Numbered from the stretch's first letter, positions 1-8,622 are shown. The stretch is 64,000 nt of DNA from Burkholderiales bacterium (GCA_016000265.1 JAECRL010000011.1:1-64000); one strand, 5' to 3'. Translations and numbers: made by a program. The notes: a model not told the origin generated them from the sequence alone.

Positions 1-52
1 CAGGGACCTACGGATTAACAGTCCGGCGCTCTACCGACTGAGCTATCGAGGA
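1..52 (-). tRNA. tRNA-Asn (anticodon GUU), partial
   Basis: Read on the minus strand, the sequence starts TCCTCGATAGCTCAG, has a D arm, and an anticodon arm whose loop contains GTTAA, giving anticodon GUU. The variable region and the start of the T arm follow before the window edge, so the 3' part of the T arm, the acceptor 3' strand and CCA lie outside. The D-arm consensus (AGCTCAGTCGGTAGAGC) is intact. Confidence 0.93.
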
Positions 53-121
53 ATATGTCGGTTCAGGTTTCCGAAGGTGTCAGCGATTTGCATCGCGTCG
101 TCGTCATCAACCAAGACCTCA

Positions 122-151
122 ACTATAGCATCATTTCCTGTGATGTCGCAA
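122..151 (-). promoter_or_regulatory. candidate sigma70 promoter of tRNA-Asn
   Basis: On the minus strand a TTGCGA element (151 to 146) and a TATAGT element (127 to 122) are separated by 18 nt, which fits a sigma70 promoter reading toward the tRNA. The predicted start leaves a leader of about 60 nt before the mature tRNA end. This is a motif match only. The rest of 53-213 shows nothing else recognisable. Confidence 0.45.
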
Positions 152-213
152 GTTGGTGTGGGTTTGTGGTGGCTTGTTGGCCGCCTGCGACACCCCGCTC
201 GCACCTGCGAAGA

Positions 214-2370
214 TCAGAAGTCGATCGTGGCCGATGCGCTCACGCTGCGCGCGGCCATGGGCATCAGGTAGACGTGGTCCGAGTAGGTGGGCGCTTCGCG
301 CCAGTTGCGCAGGTTGAACAGGTTGTGCACGTTCAGGCGCCACATCACGTTGCGCCCGCCCAGGTTCTGGCTGGCGCGCAGAGACACGTCGGTGCGCGTC
401 CACGACGACAGCCGCACGCTGTTGTCGGCCGTGACCGCGCGGGGCCCCTCGTGGATCACGTCGGCCTGCAGCCAGGTGGTCAGCGCCGGCAGCACGGACG
501 CCGGGACGCGCCAAGCGACGGAGGCTTTCAAGGCGTGCTCGGGCACGTTCACCGCCGGCTTGCCGTTGACCTGGACGTCGGTGCGCTGGCTGCCGCGGCG
601 CTCGGTGTCCAGCAGCATGCCGCTCAGCGAGGCTTGCCACTGGTTGTGGCGCAGCTGCCAGGTGCCTTCCAGGCCTTGGTGCACGGCTTCGCCGTCGGCC
701 ACGAAGGTGTTGTCCACGCGGTCGGCCACCGGGCGGTGGATCTGGAACAGGTTGGCGCCCCAGCTTTGACTGCCATGGGCGCCCTTCAGGCCGACTTCAA
801 CCTGGCGGCTGCGACGAACGGGCAGGGTCGCTCCCGCGTTGTCGTACTTGTAGATCGGGGTGCTTTGTGCGCTGAAGGCCTCCAGGCCCTGTCCCCAGCT
901 GACGTAGGCCTGGGTCTGCTCGGCGAGTTGATAGCCCAGGGCGGTCCAACCGGTCGTCAGGTCCTGGTCGAGCGAGGCGCTGCCGCTGCCGTCGGTCAGG
1001 GCGGTGTCGCGCTGCAGTTGGGTGTGGCGCAGGCCAACCCAGGCGCGCCAGGGGCCGTTGTGGCTGAGGGCGTCCACGATGCTCAGCTCGGTGCTGCGTT
1101 CGCTGCGCTGGGTGTTGGCGTAGTCGAGCGCCGGGGCGATTTCGTCCACGGTGAAAGTGCCGCTGACGTTGCCCCCGCCGGCGTAGGTGTACATGGCTTG
1201 CTGCAGGTCCGCATCGTGGCGCGAGCGCAGCAGCCCGAAGCTCAGGTCGTGGCGCACCGGGCCGGTGCCGACCTGGCCGTTGAGCGTGGCGTTCCAGGCG
1301 CGCGTGCGGCGGTGTTCGCCGGGCGAGCGGAAGTCATACAGGTCGAAGCTGCCGTCGCTGCAATAGGCGCTGTAGTTGCCGCTGGCGTCGCAGCCAAACG
1401 GGAACGCCCCCCGGTCGGTCGACTGCAGGCGTTGTTCGCCGTAGCTCAGCTGGCTGCGCCAGCCTGCGCCCCAGTTCTGCGTCCAGCGCAGGCTGCCGGT
1501 GTTGCCTTGCATCTCGACCGGGCGGCTCCAGGCCTGGGCGTTGAGGTTGATCGTCGGGTCGATCGACTTGGCCGAGGGCAGGGCGGTGCCCAGCAGGCTG
1601 AAGCCGGGCACGCTGACCTGGCTGTGCTGACTGTGCTCGAACTCGGCTTCCAGGCGGGTGTCGGCGTTGAGCTTCCAGTCACCGGCCAGGGCCAGCAAGC
1701 GGCGGTTGCCGTCGGCTCGCTGAACCGTGGGGCGCAGCGTTTCGGCCGCGGCGTTGACGCGCAGGCCGAACTCGCGCTGAGCACCAAAGCGATCAGACAG
1801 GTCGAGCGAGGTCAGCACGCCGCCGCGGTCGTTGACGCCCAGGGTCAGCTCGCGCAGCGTCACATCGGGCCGCTTGACCAGCAGGTTGACCAGCCCGCCC
1901 GGGGCGCTGTTGCCGGCCTGGATGCCGCTGGTGCCCTTGAGCACCTCGACAGCGGATTTGTTGTCGAGCGCCAGGCGGGTCTCGGCGCTGATGGGCAGGC
2001 CCTCGCGCCGGTGGTTTTGTGCGTTGCTCAGGGTGAAGCCGCGCACGCTCAGGCTGTCCCAGTAGCCGATGGGGTTGTAGGCGTCCGTCGTGCTGGCGTC
2101 GAGTTTGGTGAGGTCGGCCAGGCGTGTCACGCCGGCATCGCGCAGCAGGGGCTGGCCCAGGCTGATGGCCTGTGCGGGGGTTTGCCATCCGGGCAGGTCA
2201 CCCAGGCCGGTGATGCTGGCGCGGGACTGGCGTGGCGCTGGTGCGCTGACGCTGGCGCCTGGCAGCAACTCGTCGCCGGCCTGTGCCAACACGGGGTGAC
2301 TCAGGCTGGACAGGCAAGCCAGGCAGACCAGGCTCAGAGGGGAGGTGATTCGGGAATCGGGACGGCTCAT
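214..2370 (-). CDS. TonB-dependent outer-membrane receptor, probably for thiamin or a thiamin precursor
   Basis: A 718-residue outer-membrane receptor. The chosen ATG at 2370 follows GGAG with 8 nt spacing and opens a signal peptide (hydrophobic stretch about residues 9-28, cleavage near VLAQA). A further upstream ATG at 2484 lies just behind the riboswitch and gives no signal peptide at the N-terminus. A plug domain (about 50-165) contains the SVRGF and EVLKGTSGIQAG-type motifs typical of siderophore-type receptors. The barrel fills the rest and ends in the C-terminal Phe expected for insertion by the BAM machinery. By similarity alone this would be called a TonB-dependent siderophore receptor. 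A TPP riboswitch in its leader indicates instead that expression answers to thiamin pyrophosphate, so thiamin, its phosphates or a precursor is the likelier ligand. No TonB/ExbBD or thi gene is adjacent. Confidence 0.88.
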   Translation of the reverse strand: MSRPDSRITSPLSLVCLACLSSLSHPVLAQAGDELLPGASVSAPAPRQSRASITGLGDLPGWQTPAQAISLGQPLLRDAGVTRLADLTKLDASTTDAYNPIGYWDSLSVRGFTLSNAQNHRREGLPISAETRLALDNKSAVEVLKGTSGIQAGNSAPGGLVNLLVKRPDVTLRELTLGVNDRGGVLTSLDLSDRFGAQREFGLRVNAAAETLRPTVQRADGNRRLLALAGDWKLNADTRLEAEFEHSQHSQVSVPGFSLLGTALPSAKSIDPTINLNAQAWSRPVEMQGNTGSLRWTQNWGAGWRSQLSYGEQRLQSTDRGAFPFGCDASGNYSAYCSDGSFDLYDFRSPGEHRRTRAWNATLNGQVGTGPVRHDLSFGLLRSRHDADLQQAMYTYAGGGNVSGTFTVDEIAPALDYANTQRSERSTELSIVDALSHNGPWRAWVGLRHTQLQRDTALTDGSGSASLDQDLTTGWTALGYQLAEQTQAYVSWGQGLEAFSAQSTPIYKYDNAGATLPVRRSRQVEVGLKGAHGSQSWGANLFQIHRPVADRVDNTFVADGEAVHQGLEGTWQLRHNQWQASLSGMLLDTERRGSQRTDVQVNGKPAVNVPEHALKASVAWRVPASVLPALTTWLQADVIHEGPRAVTADNSVRLSSWTRTDVSLRASQNLGGRNVMWRLNVHNLFNLRNWREAPTYSDHVYLMPMAARSVSASATIDF

Positions 2371-2492
2371 GCAGACAACTCCATGGCATTCGGGCGCCAG
2401 TCGGTGAGGATGGGGCCGAGGAGACTCGCGCATGGAAGCGCCGTGGCAGAGCAGGGGGCCTGCGCGAGCAGGCGTGGACACCACGGTGGTCT

Positions 2493-2600
2493 GGCTTCCC
2501 TACGCGAGGACGATCTCGGTCAGGTTCAAAGGGACTCTCTCAGCGGCCACCGGTCGCGCGCACCAACGTGCACGCGCACCGGGGGCCGCACCCCCAGCAG
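2493..2600 (-). promoter_or_regulatory. TPP riboswitch (THI element) in the receptor leader
   Basis: The minus strand shows the hallmark TPP aptamer blocks in order and spacing. GGGGTGC begins near 2596. GCTGAGAGA and then CCCTTTGAACCTGACC follow, and GCGTAGGGAAGCC closes the aptamer near 2493. The variable P3-side insert is GC-rich and longer than minimal. Behind the aptamer, before the ATG at 2370, lies a perfect 6-bp hairpin (2458-2473) and the GGAG ribosome site, with no run of U. That argues for control of translation initiation rather than an intrinsic terminator, although Rho-dependent termination cannot be excluded. Confidence 0.92.
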
Positions 2601-2645
2601 GTCGCGATTGTAGTGCGGTGTTCCCGTGAGCCGTTGGGCCCGTGC

Positions 2646-3761
2646 TCAGACGCCCAGCCGCTGGTGCAGCACCGGGCTGGTGGTGGTGTAGAGCAGGTGA
2701 GGGGGCGCGTCCGGCTGGAGCGCCGTGGCGATGGCGTGTGCGGCCAGCGTGGCCTCGTGGAAGCCGCACAGCAGCAGGCGTTTTTTGCCCGGGTAGGTGT
2801 TGATGTCGCCCACGGCGTGGACGCCGGCTTGCGAGCTGGCGAAGGTGGCGGTGTCCACGCGCACCTGTTTGCGCTCCAGGTCCAGCCCCCATTGCGTGAG
2901 GGGGCCGAGCTTGGGGCTCAGGCCCAGGCGCACCAGCAGGTGGTCGAACGCCAGGGTGTGGACCTGGCCATCGGCTCCCAGCAGCTCCAGCGCGCTGACG
3001 CGGTCGCCTTCGCGTTGAGCGGCTTGCGGCAGGCCGATGACGAGCTGCACCCGGCCTTGTGCGATGAGTTCGCGCACCGCGGCTTCTTGTTGCGGTTCCG
3101 CCTGGAAGGCGTCGCGACGGTGCAGCAGGCTCAGGCGGGCGGGGCGGTGTTCAGGGTGCGGCGCGTGCGCGATGGCCAGCACCGCAGACAGCGCTTCTTC
3201 GCCGCCCCCGGCGACCACCAGGTGCTGGCCGGCCCAGGGGGGGGCGACAAGGTGGGGCGTCAGCGCGGTCGTTGGGAGCGCTGCGGCGTGATCGGGGCCA
3301 TCGGCGTCAGGCAGGTGATGGCTGACGTTGTGCGCGCCGTCCAGCGCCGCGACGCCCAACCCACGCGGCACGAAGGCGCCCGCGCCGGCCGAGACCACCA
3401 GCGCACGCGCCTGACAGCGCCAGCCGCCGCTGCCGCCCACGAGCCAGCTTCCATCGGCTGCGGCCTCGATCGACTCGACGAGGTGCCCCAGGTGCAGGTG
3501 CTGGCGTCGGCCGGTTTCGGCGTCGATGGGCAGAAACGGCGAGGCCTGCTGGAGCAGCAGGCCGGTGAGTTCGCGCCCGGTGCAGCGCGGCACGCCGGGC
3601 ACGTCGTAGATGGGCTTGTCAGGGTAGAGGGCCATGCACTGGCCCCCGGCTTGCGGCAGCACATCGACCACCTCGACTTTCAAGCCGAGCAGACCGAGCT
3701 GGAAGGCCTGGAACAGGCCCACCGGGCCGGCTCCGATGACCAGGGCATCGGTCTGGATCAT
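2646..3761 (-). CDS. type 2 ferredoxin-NADP reductase-like flavoprotein (TrxR-like fold)
   Basis: A 371-residue FAD- and NAD(P)-binding protein. The FAD Rossmann motif VIGAGPVGLF lies at residues 8-17 and the second nucleotide-binding motif (VVAGGGEEAL) in the middle. The C-terminal VHAVGDINTYPG stretch is the FAD-binding GD motif. There is no CxxC redox pair, so it is not a thioredoxin reductase. Size and motifs fit the ferredoxin/flavodoxin-NADP reductase family found in Gram-positives and many betaproteobacteria. Its gene begins 11 nt after the 7Fe ferredoxin gene, which supports a reductase-ferredoxin pair. It lies last in a same-strand series behind the sulfate-assimilation genes. The physiological partner is inferred, not shown. 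Confidence 0.8.
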   Translation of the reverse strand: MIQTDALVIGAGPVGLFQAFQLGLLGLKVEVVDVLPQAGGQCMALYPDKPIYDVPGVPRCTGRELTGLLLQQASPFLPIDAETGRRQHLHLGHLVESIEAAADGSWLVGGSGGWRCQARALVVSAGAGAFVPRGLGVAALDGAHNVSHHLPDADGPDHAAALPTTALTPHLVAPPWAGQHLVVAGGGEEALSAVLAIAHAPHPEHRPARLSLLHRRDAFQAEPQQEAAVRELIAQGRVQLVIGLPQAAQREGDRVSALELLGADGQVHTLAFDHLLVRLGLSPKLGPLTQWGLDLERKQVRVDTATFASSQAGVHAVGDINTYPGKKRLLLCGFHEATLAAHAIATALQPDAPPHLLYTTTSPVLHQRLGV

Positions 3762-3772
3762 GTGCGCGCCGT

Positions 3773-4096
3773 TCAGCGGATCAGCTGATCGAGCTTGCCG
3801 GTCTTGTCTTTCCAGTCATCGGCATCGGGGAGCGCGTCCTTGCGCTTGGTGATGCTGGGCCACTTCTTGGCCAGGTCGGCGTTGATCTGGATGTACTGCT
3901 GCTGGCCGCCGGGCACGTCCTCTTCGGGGACGATGGCGTTGACGGGGCACTCGGGGATGCAGACGGCGCAGTCGATGCACTCGTCCGGATCGATCACCAG
4001 GAAGTTCGGGCCTTCGCGGAAGCAATCCACCGGGCACACGTCCACACAGTCGGTGTATTTGCAGCGGATGCAGGCTTCGGTGACGACGTGGGTCAT
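3773..4096 (-). CDS. fdxA: 7Fe ferredoxin FdxA
   Basis: A 107-residue ferredoxin of the Azotobacter FdI type. Cysteines 9, 12, 17, 21 and 25 at the N-terminus and the motif [12 protein letters not shown] around residues 40-51 provide ligands for one 3Fe-4S and one 4Fe-4S cluster. The long C-terminal tail (from about residue 65) is typical of this subfamily. It is cytoplasmic. The gene sits 56 nt after cobA and 11 nt before the flavoprotein reductase gene, all on the minus strand. This suggests a small electron-transfer module, possibly serving the upstream sulfite reductase, which has no CysJ here. Confidence 0.95.
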   Translation of the reverse strand: MTHVVTEACIRCKYTDCVDVCPVDCFREGPNFLVIDPDECIDCAVCIPECPVNAIVPEEDVPGGQQQYIQINADLAKKWPSITKRKDALPDADDWKDKTGKLDQLIR

Positions 4097-4152
4097 GACG
4101 GGTCTCTGGGTAAGGCGGGGTTGAGGTTGCTGGGCGGGATTTTACCGGGGGC

Positions 4153-4977
4153 TCAGGCTTTGTCTGAGGCCGGGCCTTCTCCGCACAAGGCGATGTGGGT
4201 CAAAGGTTGGTCGGGAATCGCGGTCGCGCCGGCGCCCACGATGACCAGGGTGGGGCGCCCCGCGTGGATGACGCTGGCGTCGTCCAGGCTGGCGACCGTG
4301 TGCACGGTGTGGGCCATGTCGGGCCAGCCAGCGCGCGAGACGACGCTGACTTCGGTGTCGCCCGGCCAGCCGGCGTCCAGCAGCCCCTTGGACAAGGGCG
4401 CCAGCTGCCGTCCGGCCATGTAGAAGACCTCGGTGTCGGCGCGCTGGCCCGGGCCCATGCCGCACTGCAGGTCGCCCGTGCGGGTCATGGCCGTGGTGAA
4501 GCTGACGCTGCGCCCGCTGCCGCGCCTCGTGAGCGGGCGTTGGGTGGCGGCGGCCGCGGCGAGGGCCGAGGTCACGCCGGGCACGACTTCGCAGGCGATG
4601 CCGGCGTCGCGCAAGGCGTGCAGTTCTTCTTCGAGGCGGCCGAACAGGTTGGGGTCGCCGCCCTTGAGTCGGGCCACGGTGGCTTGTTCGCCATGCGCGG
4701 CGCCCACGGCTCGGGCGTGCTCGACCAGCAGGCGGTTGATGCGCGTCTGGCCGTTGAAGTCGCTGCCCTCCTTGCCGGAGAAGCCGCGCTTGCCCACGTC
4801 CACCCAATCGGCCGATGGGGCGAGGTCGCGCAGGCTCGGGTCGGCCAGGGCGTCAAACAGCACGACCTTGGCCTGGGCCAGCACGCGGGCGCCGCGCACG
4901 GTGATGAGGTCGGCCTCGCCCGGGCCCGCGCCGATGAAGACGATGCGGGCGGCGGGCGGGGTTCGGGTGTCGGCCAT
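4153..4977 (-). CDS. cobA: uroporphyrinogen-III C-methyltransferase
   Basis: A 274-residue SAM-dependent methyltransferase that converts uroporphyrinogen III to precorrin-2, the first dedicated step toward siroheme and cobalamin. The N-terminal FIGAGPGEADLITVRG and the RLKGGDPNLFGR motif identify the SUMT family. The ATG at 4977 is chosen because it leaves the usual few residues before the first motif. It is only the methyltransferase: the dehydrogenase/ferrochelatase half of CysG is missing from the protein and the neighbourhood. Its position directly behind cysN suggests that it supplies siroheme to the sulfite reductase CysI in the same gene series. Confidence 0.93.
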   Translation of the reverse strand: MADTRTPPAARIVFIGAGPGEADLITVRGARVLAQAKVVLFDALADPSLRDLAPSADWVDVGKRGFSGKEGSDFNGQTRINRLLVEHARAVGAAHGEQATVARLKGGDPNLFGRLEEELHALRDAGIACEVVPGVTSALAAAAATQRPLTRRGSGRSVSFTTAMTRTGDLQCGMGPGQRADTEVFYMAGRQLAPLSKGLLDAGWPGDTEVSVVSRAGWPDMAHTVHTVASLDDASVIHAGRPTLVIVGAGATAIPDQPLTHIALCGEGPASDKA

Positions 4978-4997
4978 GCGGTCGGGCTCCGTCGGGC

Positions 4998-6332
4998 TCA
5001 CTTGACCAGCAAGGCGCCGCTGGTGCGGTTGGTCGTGGGGTCGACCACGATCAAGGCGCCGCCGACGCGGTTGCTGGTGTAAGCCTCCACGGGCAGGGGC
5101 TGTTGCGTCTGAATCTGCACGCGGCCGATCTCGTTGACGGCCAGCTCCTGCGCGTCCGTGTCTTGCAGCGAGTGGATGTCCAGCCGGCTGTCGATGCGGG
5201 TGATGCGGGCTTGCACCCAGCGGTTGCCATGACGCACCCAGTACTTGCGGCCGACCACGGCGGGCTCGGTGTCCAGCCAGGCGAGCGTGCCGCCGAAGGA
5301 CTCGGTGGGCTGGATCGAGCCGGGGGTGTGGATCCAGTCGCCGCGCGAGATGTCGACCTGGCGGTCCAGCACGATGCCGGCCGACTGACCCGCTTCGCAT
5401 TGGTCCACGACCAGCGCTGAGTGGCGCACTTCGGCCACCAGCGCGGTCTGGCCGCTGGGGAAGATCTGCACTTCGTCGCCGGCCTTGACCGCGCCGTGGG
5501 CGATGCGGCCCCAGAAGGTGCGGTGCTGGTGGCCCGTGCCGGAGGCCGTGGCCTCGCCTTCACCGACGCTGTCGCGGGTCACGTACTGCACGGGATGCAG
5601 CAGCGCGCCGTCGTGGCGCTCGTCAGACGCGGGCAGCTCTTCGAGCACCTGCAGCAGGGTCGGGCCCTGGTACCAGGGCCAGTTGGCCGAGGGCGTGGTG
5701 ACGTTGTCGCCGCGCAGGGCCGACACCGGGATCACGCCCTTGTTGACGATGCCGGCCTGCTCGGCAAAGGCTTCCAGCGAGGCCTTGACGTTGTTGAAGG
5801 CGAGCTCGGTGTCCTCTTCGATCGCGTCCAGCTTGTTGATGGCGAAGACGATGGAGGGCACGCGCAGCAGGTGAGCCAGCAGGCTGTGGCGACGCGTCTG
5901 GGCCAGCAGCGGTACGGGCGACGCCTTCCAGTCGATCTTGGTGATGTCCACCAGCACCACGGCGGCGTCAGAGCCGGCGGCGGCCGTCACCATGTTGCGG
6001 GTGTACTGCTCGTGGCCGGGGGCGTCGGCGATGATGAACTTGCGCGTCTTGGTGGCGAAGTAGCGGTAGGCCACGTCGATGGTGATGCCTTGCTCGCGCT
6101 CGGCTTCCAGGCCGTCGGTCAGCAGCGACAGGTCGATGGGGGCGCCTGCGGCGCGCTTCTCGAGTGCGTCGAGCTGGTCGGCCAGGATGGCGCGGCTGTC
6201 GAACAGCAGGCGGCCGATCAGGGTGCTTTTGCCATCGTCCACGCTGCCGGCGGTCAGGAAACGCAGGGCCTTGTGCGCGAGCTCTTCGCGGGCTTCGCAA
6301 TGCGTCACTTGGACTTGTTCTTGGGTGCTCAT
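4998..6332 (-). CDS. cysN: sulfate adenylyltransferase subunit 1 (GTPase)
   Basis: A 444-residue GTPase subunit of ATP sulfurylase. With CysD it activates sulfate to adenylyl sulfate (APS), coupling the reaction to GTP hydrolysis. Visible motifs are the G1 loop GSVDDGKSTLIGRLL (about 31-45), DAPGHEQYTRN (G3) and NKLD (G4), followed by EF-Tu-like beta-barrel domains. No APS kinase (CysC) domain is fused at the C-terminus, in line with a pathway that reduces APS directly. Its start codon shares one base with the cysD stop codon (TGATG), implying translational coupling. Confidence 0.96.
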   Translation of the reverse strand: MSTQEQVQVTHCEAREELAHKALRFLTAGSVDDGKSTLIGRLLFDSRAILADQLDALEKRAAGAPIDLSLLTDGLEAEREQGITIDVAYRYFATKTRKFIIADAPGHEQYTRNMVTAAAGSDAAVVLVDITKIDWKASPVPLLAQTRRHSLLAHLLRVPSIVFAINKLDAIEEDTELAFNNVKASLEAFAEQAGIVNKGVIPVSALRGDNVTTPSANWPWYQGPTLLQVLEELPASDERHDGALLHPVQYVTRDSVGEGEATASGTGHQHRTFWGRIAHGAVKAGDEVQIFPSGQTALVAEVRHSALVVDQCEAGQSAGIVLDRQVDISRGDWIHTPGSIQPTESFGGTLAWLDTEPAVVGRKYWVRHGNRWVQARITRIDSRLDIHSLQDTDAQELAVNEIGRVQIQTQQPLPVEAYTSNRVGGALIVVDPTTNRTSGALLVK

Positions 6333-7294
6333 CAGAAATAACCTTCCTTCTTGCGGCGCTCCATCGAGGCCTCGGACGTGCGGTCGTCCATGCGGGTGGC
6401 GCCACGCTCGCTCACGGTCACGTGCAGGGTCTCGGCGACGATGTCGGCCGGGTTGGCGGCGTCGGATTCGACCGGGCAGGTGCAGGTCATGTCGCCCACG
6501 GTGCGGAAGCGCACGTCCACCGTTTCGACGGTTTCACCCTCGAGCGCCGGCGTGACATCGGTCAGCGGCACCAGCAGGCCCTTGCGGCGGATCACCTGGC
6601 GGGCGTGCTTGAAGTAGATGTTGGGCAGCGGGATCTTTTCGCGCTCGATGTAGAGCCACACATCCAGCTCGGTCCAGTTGCTGATGGGGAAGGCGCGGAA
6701 GTGCTCGCCCGGCTTGATGCGGGTGTTGAACAGGTTCCACAGCTCGGGGCGCTGCTCCTTGGGCTGCCACTGGCCGAAGCTGTCGCGGTGGCTGAAGATG
6801 CGCTCTTTCGCGCGGGCCTTTTCCTCGTCGCGACGCGCGCCGCCCATCAGGCAGTCGAAGCGACCGTCTTCGATGGCTTCCAGCAGGGTCACGGTCTGGT
6901 GGCCGTTGCGCGACTCCAGCGGGTGGGCCAGGCGCACGGTGCCCTTCTTGATGGACTCTTCCATGTGCGCCACGATCAGGCGCTCGCCGATCTCGGCCAC
7001 GCGCTGTTCGCGGAACTCGATGACCTCGGGGAAGTTGTGCCCGGTGTCGACGTGCAGCAGCGGGAAGGGCAGCTTGCCTTCCAGCTTGCCCGTGGCCGGG
7101 TTCTTCATCTTGAAGGCCTTCTCGGCCAGGTGCAGGACCACGCAGGAGTCCTTGCCGCTGGAGAACAGCAGCGCGGGGCGCTCGAAGCTGGCCGCCACTT
7201 CACGCAGGATGAAGATGGCCTCTTCTTCCAGGGCGTCCAGGTGGCGGTGGTCGACGTCCGCCAGCAGTTGGTTCACGTTGTCGGGGGTGCTCAT
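6332..7294 (-). CDS. cysD: sulfate adenylyltransferase subunit 2
   Basis: A 320-residue catalytic subunit of the heterodimeric ATP sulfurylase. The PP-loop motif LLFSSGKDSCVVLHLA (about residues 42-57) binds ATP, and the body matches the PAPS-reductase-like CysD family throughout. The ATG at 7294 is chosen over an in-frame start 153 nt further up because that extension would run into cysH coding sequence. The gene lies 19 nt behind cysH and overlaps cysN by one base. It acts in the cytoplasm as the first step of sulfate assimilation. Confidence 0.96.
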   Translation of the reverse strand: MSTPDNVNQLLADVDHRHLDALEEEAIFILREVAASFERPALLFSSGKDSCVVLHLAEKAFKMKNPATGKLEGKLPFPLLHVDTGHNFPEVIEFREQRVAEIGERLIVAHMEESIKKGTVRLAHPLESRNGHQTVTLLEAIEDGRFDCLMGGARRDEEKARAKERIFSHRDSFGQWQPKEQRPELWNLFNTRIKPGEHFRAFPISNWTELDVWLYIEREKIPLPNIYFKHARQVIRRKGLLVPLTDVTPALEGETVETVDVRFRTVGDMTCTCPVESDAANPADIVAETLHVTVSERGATRMDDRTSEASMERRKKEGYF

Positions 7295-7313
7295 TGTTTT
7301 CTCGCTCTTGAAT

Positions 7314-8093
7314 TCACTTGTGGACGTGCAGGCCGCATTCCTTGGCCTTCTCGTCCTCCCACCACCAGCGGCCGGCGCGGAAGTCCTCGCCCACCGCGAT
7401 GGCGCGGGTGCAGGGGGCGCAGCCGATGCTGGGCATGAACTGGTCATGCAGCGGGTTGTAGGGCACGTGGTTGACGGCCACGTGGTGCCACACGTCGCCC
7501 CAGGTCCAATCGATCATGGGGTTGAACTTGGCGCGGCCTTTGTCGTCCACCTCGCGCGCGGCCATGTCGCCGCGGTTGTTGGACTGCTCGCGGCGCAAGC
7601 CCGTGATCCAGGCGCTGCGATCGGCCAGCATGCGGCTCAGGGGCTCGAGCTTGCGGATGCCGCAGCAGGCCTTGCGCAACTCGATGCTGTCGTACATGGC
7701 CTTTTCGCCGTTCTTGCGCACGAACTCGACCACGGTTTCCTGCACGGGCCGATAGACCTCGACGTGGATGCCCACATCGGCGTAGTGCGACTCGATCGTG
7801 CCGATCAGCGAGGCCGTTTCGGGGTTCAGCATGCCGGTCTCCAGCGTGCCGATGGCGATGGGCAGCTGGTGGCGGGCGATCAGGTCGGTGACGATCATGT
7901 CCTCGACGCCCAGGCTGGTGGCTTGCACCACCTTGCCCGGGTGCTCGAATGCAGCGGCTTTCAGCAGCGCAACGGTGGCCTGCACCTTGGCGGCGTAGTC
8001 GGCGCTGGGGCGGTTGTACAGCTCGATGGCCGAGGCCGTGGGGGCCGGGCCGCCGATCAGGGATGAAACCTCGTGGGATGAAGCTTCGTTCAT
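7314..8093 (-). CDS. cysH: adenylyl-sulfate (APS) reductase, thioredoxin-type
   Basis: A 259-residue reductase that makes sulfite from activated sulfate. It contains a CC pair (CCGIRKLEP) and a CxxC pair (GCAPCTRA), the four cysteines that hold a 4Fe-4S cluster in APS reductases and are absent from PAPS reductases of the E. coli type. The C-terminal ECGLH carries the catalytic cysteine that forms the S-sulfo intermediate. With no cysC in sight, the route is sulfate to APS to sulfite. The ATG at 8093 sits 22 nt behind the DUF934 gene and is preceded by a purine-rich GGAG-like site. Confidence 0.95.
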   Translation of the reverse strand: MNEASSHEVSSLIGGPAPTASAIELYNRPSADYAAKVQATVALLKAAAFEHPGKVVQATSLGVEDMIVTDLIARHQLPIAIGTLETGMLNPETASLIGTIESHYADVGIHVEVYRPVQETVVEFVRKNGEKAMYDSIELRKACCGIRKLEPLSRMLADRSAWITGLRREQSNNRGDMAAREVDDKGRAKFNPMIDWTWGDVWHHVAVNHVPYNPLHDQFMPSIGCAPCTRAIAVGEDFRAGRWWWEDEKAKECGLHVHK

Positions 8094-8115
8094 GGTGTGC
8101 TCCTGTGCGGGGGGA

Positions 8116-8622
8116 TCAGGCCGCGCGGCCGAACACCGGCTGGTGCTGCTGCACGTCGCCCTGGTAGTGGCCACGCGCGGCGAAGAAGCCCAGCTGTCGC
8201 TCGGCGGTGGCGCGGTCCTGGTCGCCGCGCAGGGCCACGGCGTCGAAGCCGGTGCGCGCCAGCAGGGGCATCATGTCCACGAGCACGTCGCCGATGGCGC
8301 GCACTTCACCGCCGAAGCGGTAGCGCGCGCGCAGGATGCGGGCCTGGGTGTAGGCGCGGCCGTCGGTCCACTTCGGGAACTGCAGCACGACCAGGTCCAG
8401 CTTGGCGAGGTCTTGTTCCAGCACCTCGACGTCGGTGTCGTTGGGCAGGATCACGCCCACGGGCTTGTGCGCCTCGTGGCCCTTGGCGGGCCACTGCTCG
8501 CGCACGGCGTGCCACTGGCCCAGGGTCAGCAGGCTGTGGGACTTGATGGGGGGGTGCGACATCGGGCCGTCTTCGCCGCCGACGGTGTGCCACTGGTCGT
8601 GTTGGGTGTCGATGAATTTCAT
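8116..8622 (-). CDS. DUF934 protein of the sulfite-reductase operon
   Basis: A 168-residue protein of the DUF934 family, which is found almost only between sulfite/nitrite reductase and cysH genes in proteobacteria. No catalytic motif is evident. The central part (GVILPNDTDVEVLEQDL) and the GxAYTQARILRARYRF stretch are the recognisable family features. There is no signal peptide or membrane segment, so it should be cytoplasmic. The ATG at 8622 is chosen because the longer frame would run 104 nt into cysI. The function is unknown. The context suggests an accessory role to CysI, such as assembly or electron delivery, but this is inference. Confidence 0.88.
   Translation of the reverse strand: MKFIDTQHDQWHTVGGEDGPMSHPPIKSHSLLTLGQWHAVREQWPAKGHEAHKPVGVILPNDTDVEVLEQDLAKLDLVVLQFPKWTDGRAYTQARILRARYRFGGEVRAIGDVLVDMMPLLARTGFDAVALRGDQDRATAERQLGFFAARGHYQGDVQQHQPVFGRAA

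Noticed and set aside
55-2613. Long plus-strand open frame of 852 codons opposite the TonB receptor gene
   Set aside because: It is a high-GC shadow of the receptor, with low-complexity Val/Ala/Gln-rich translation, no domain, and it runs across the TPP riboswitch.
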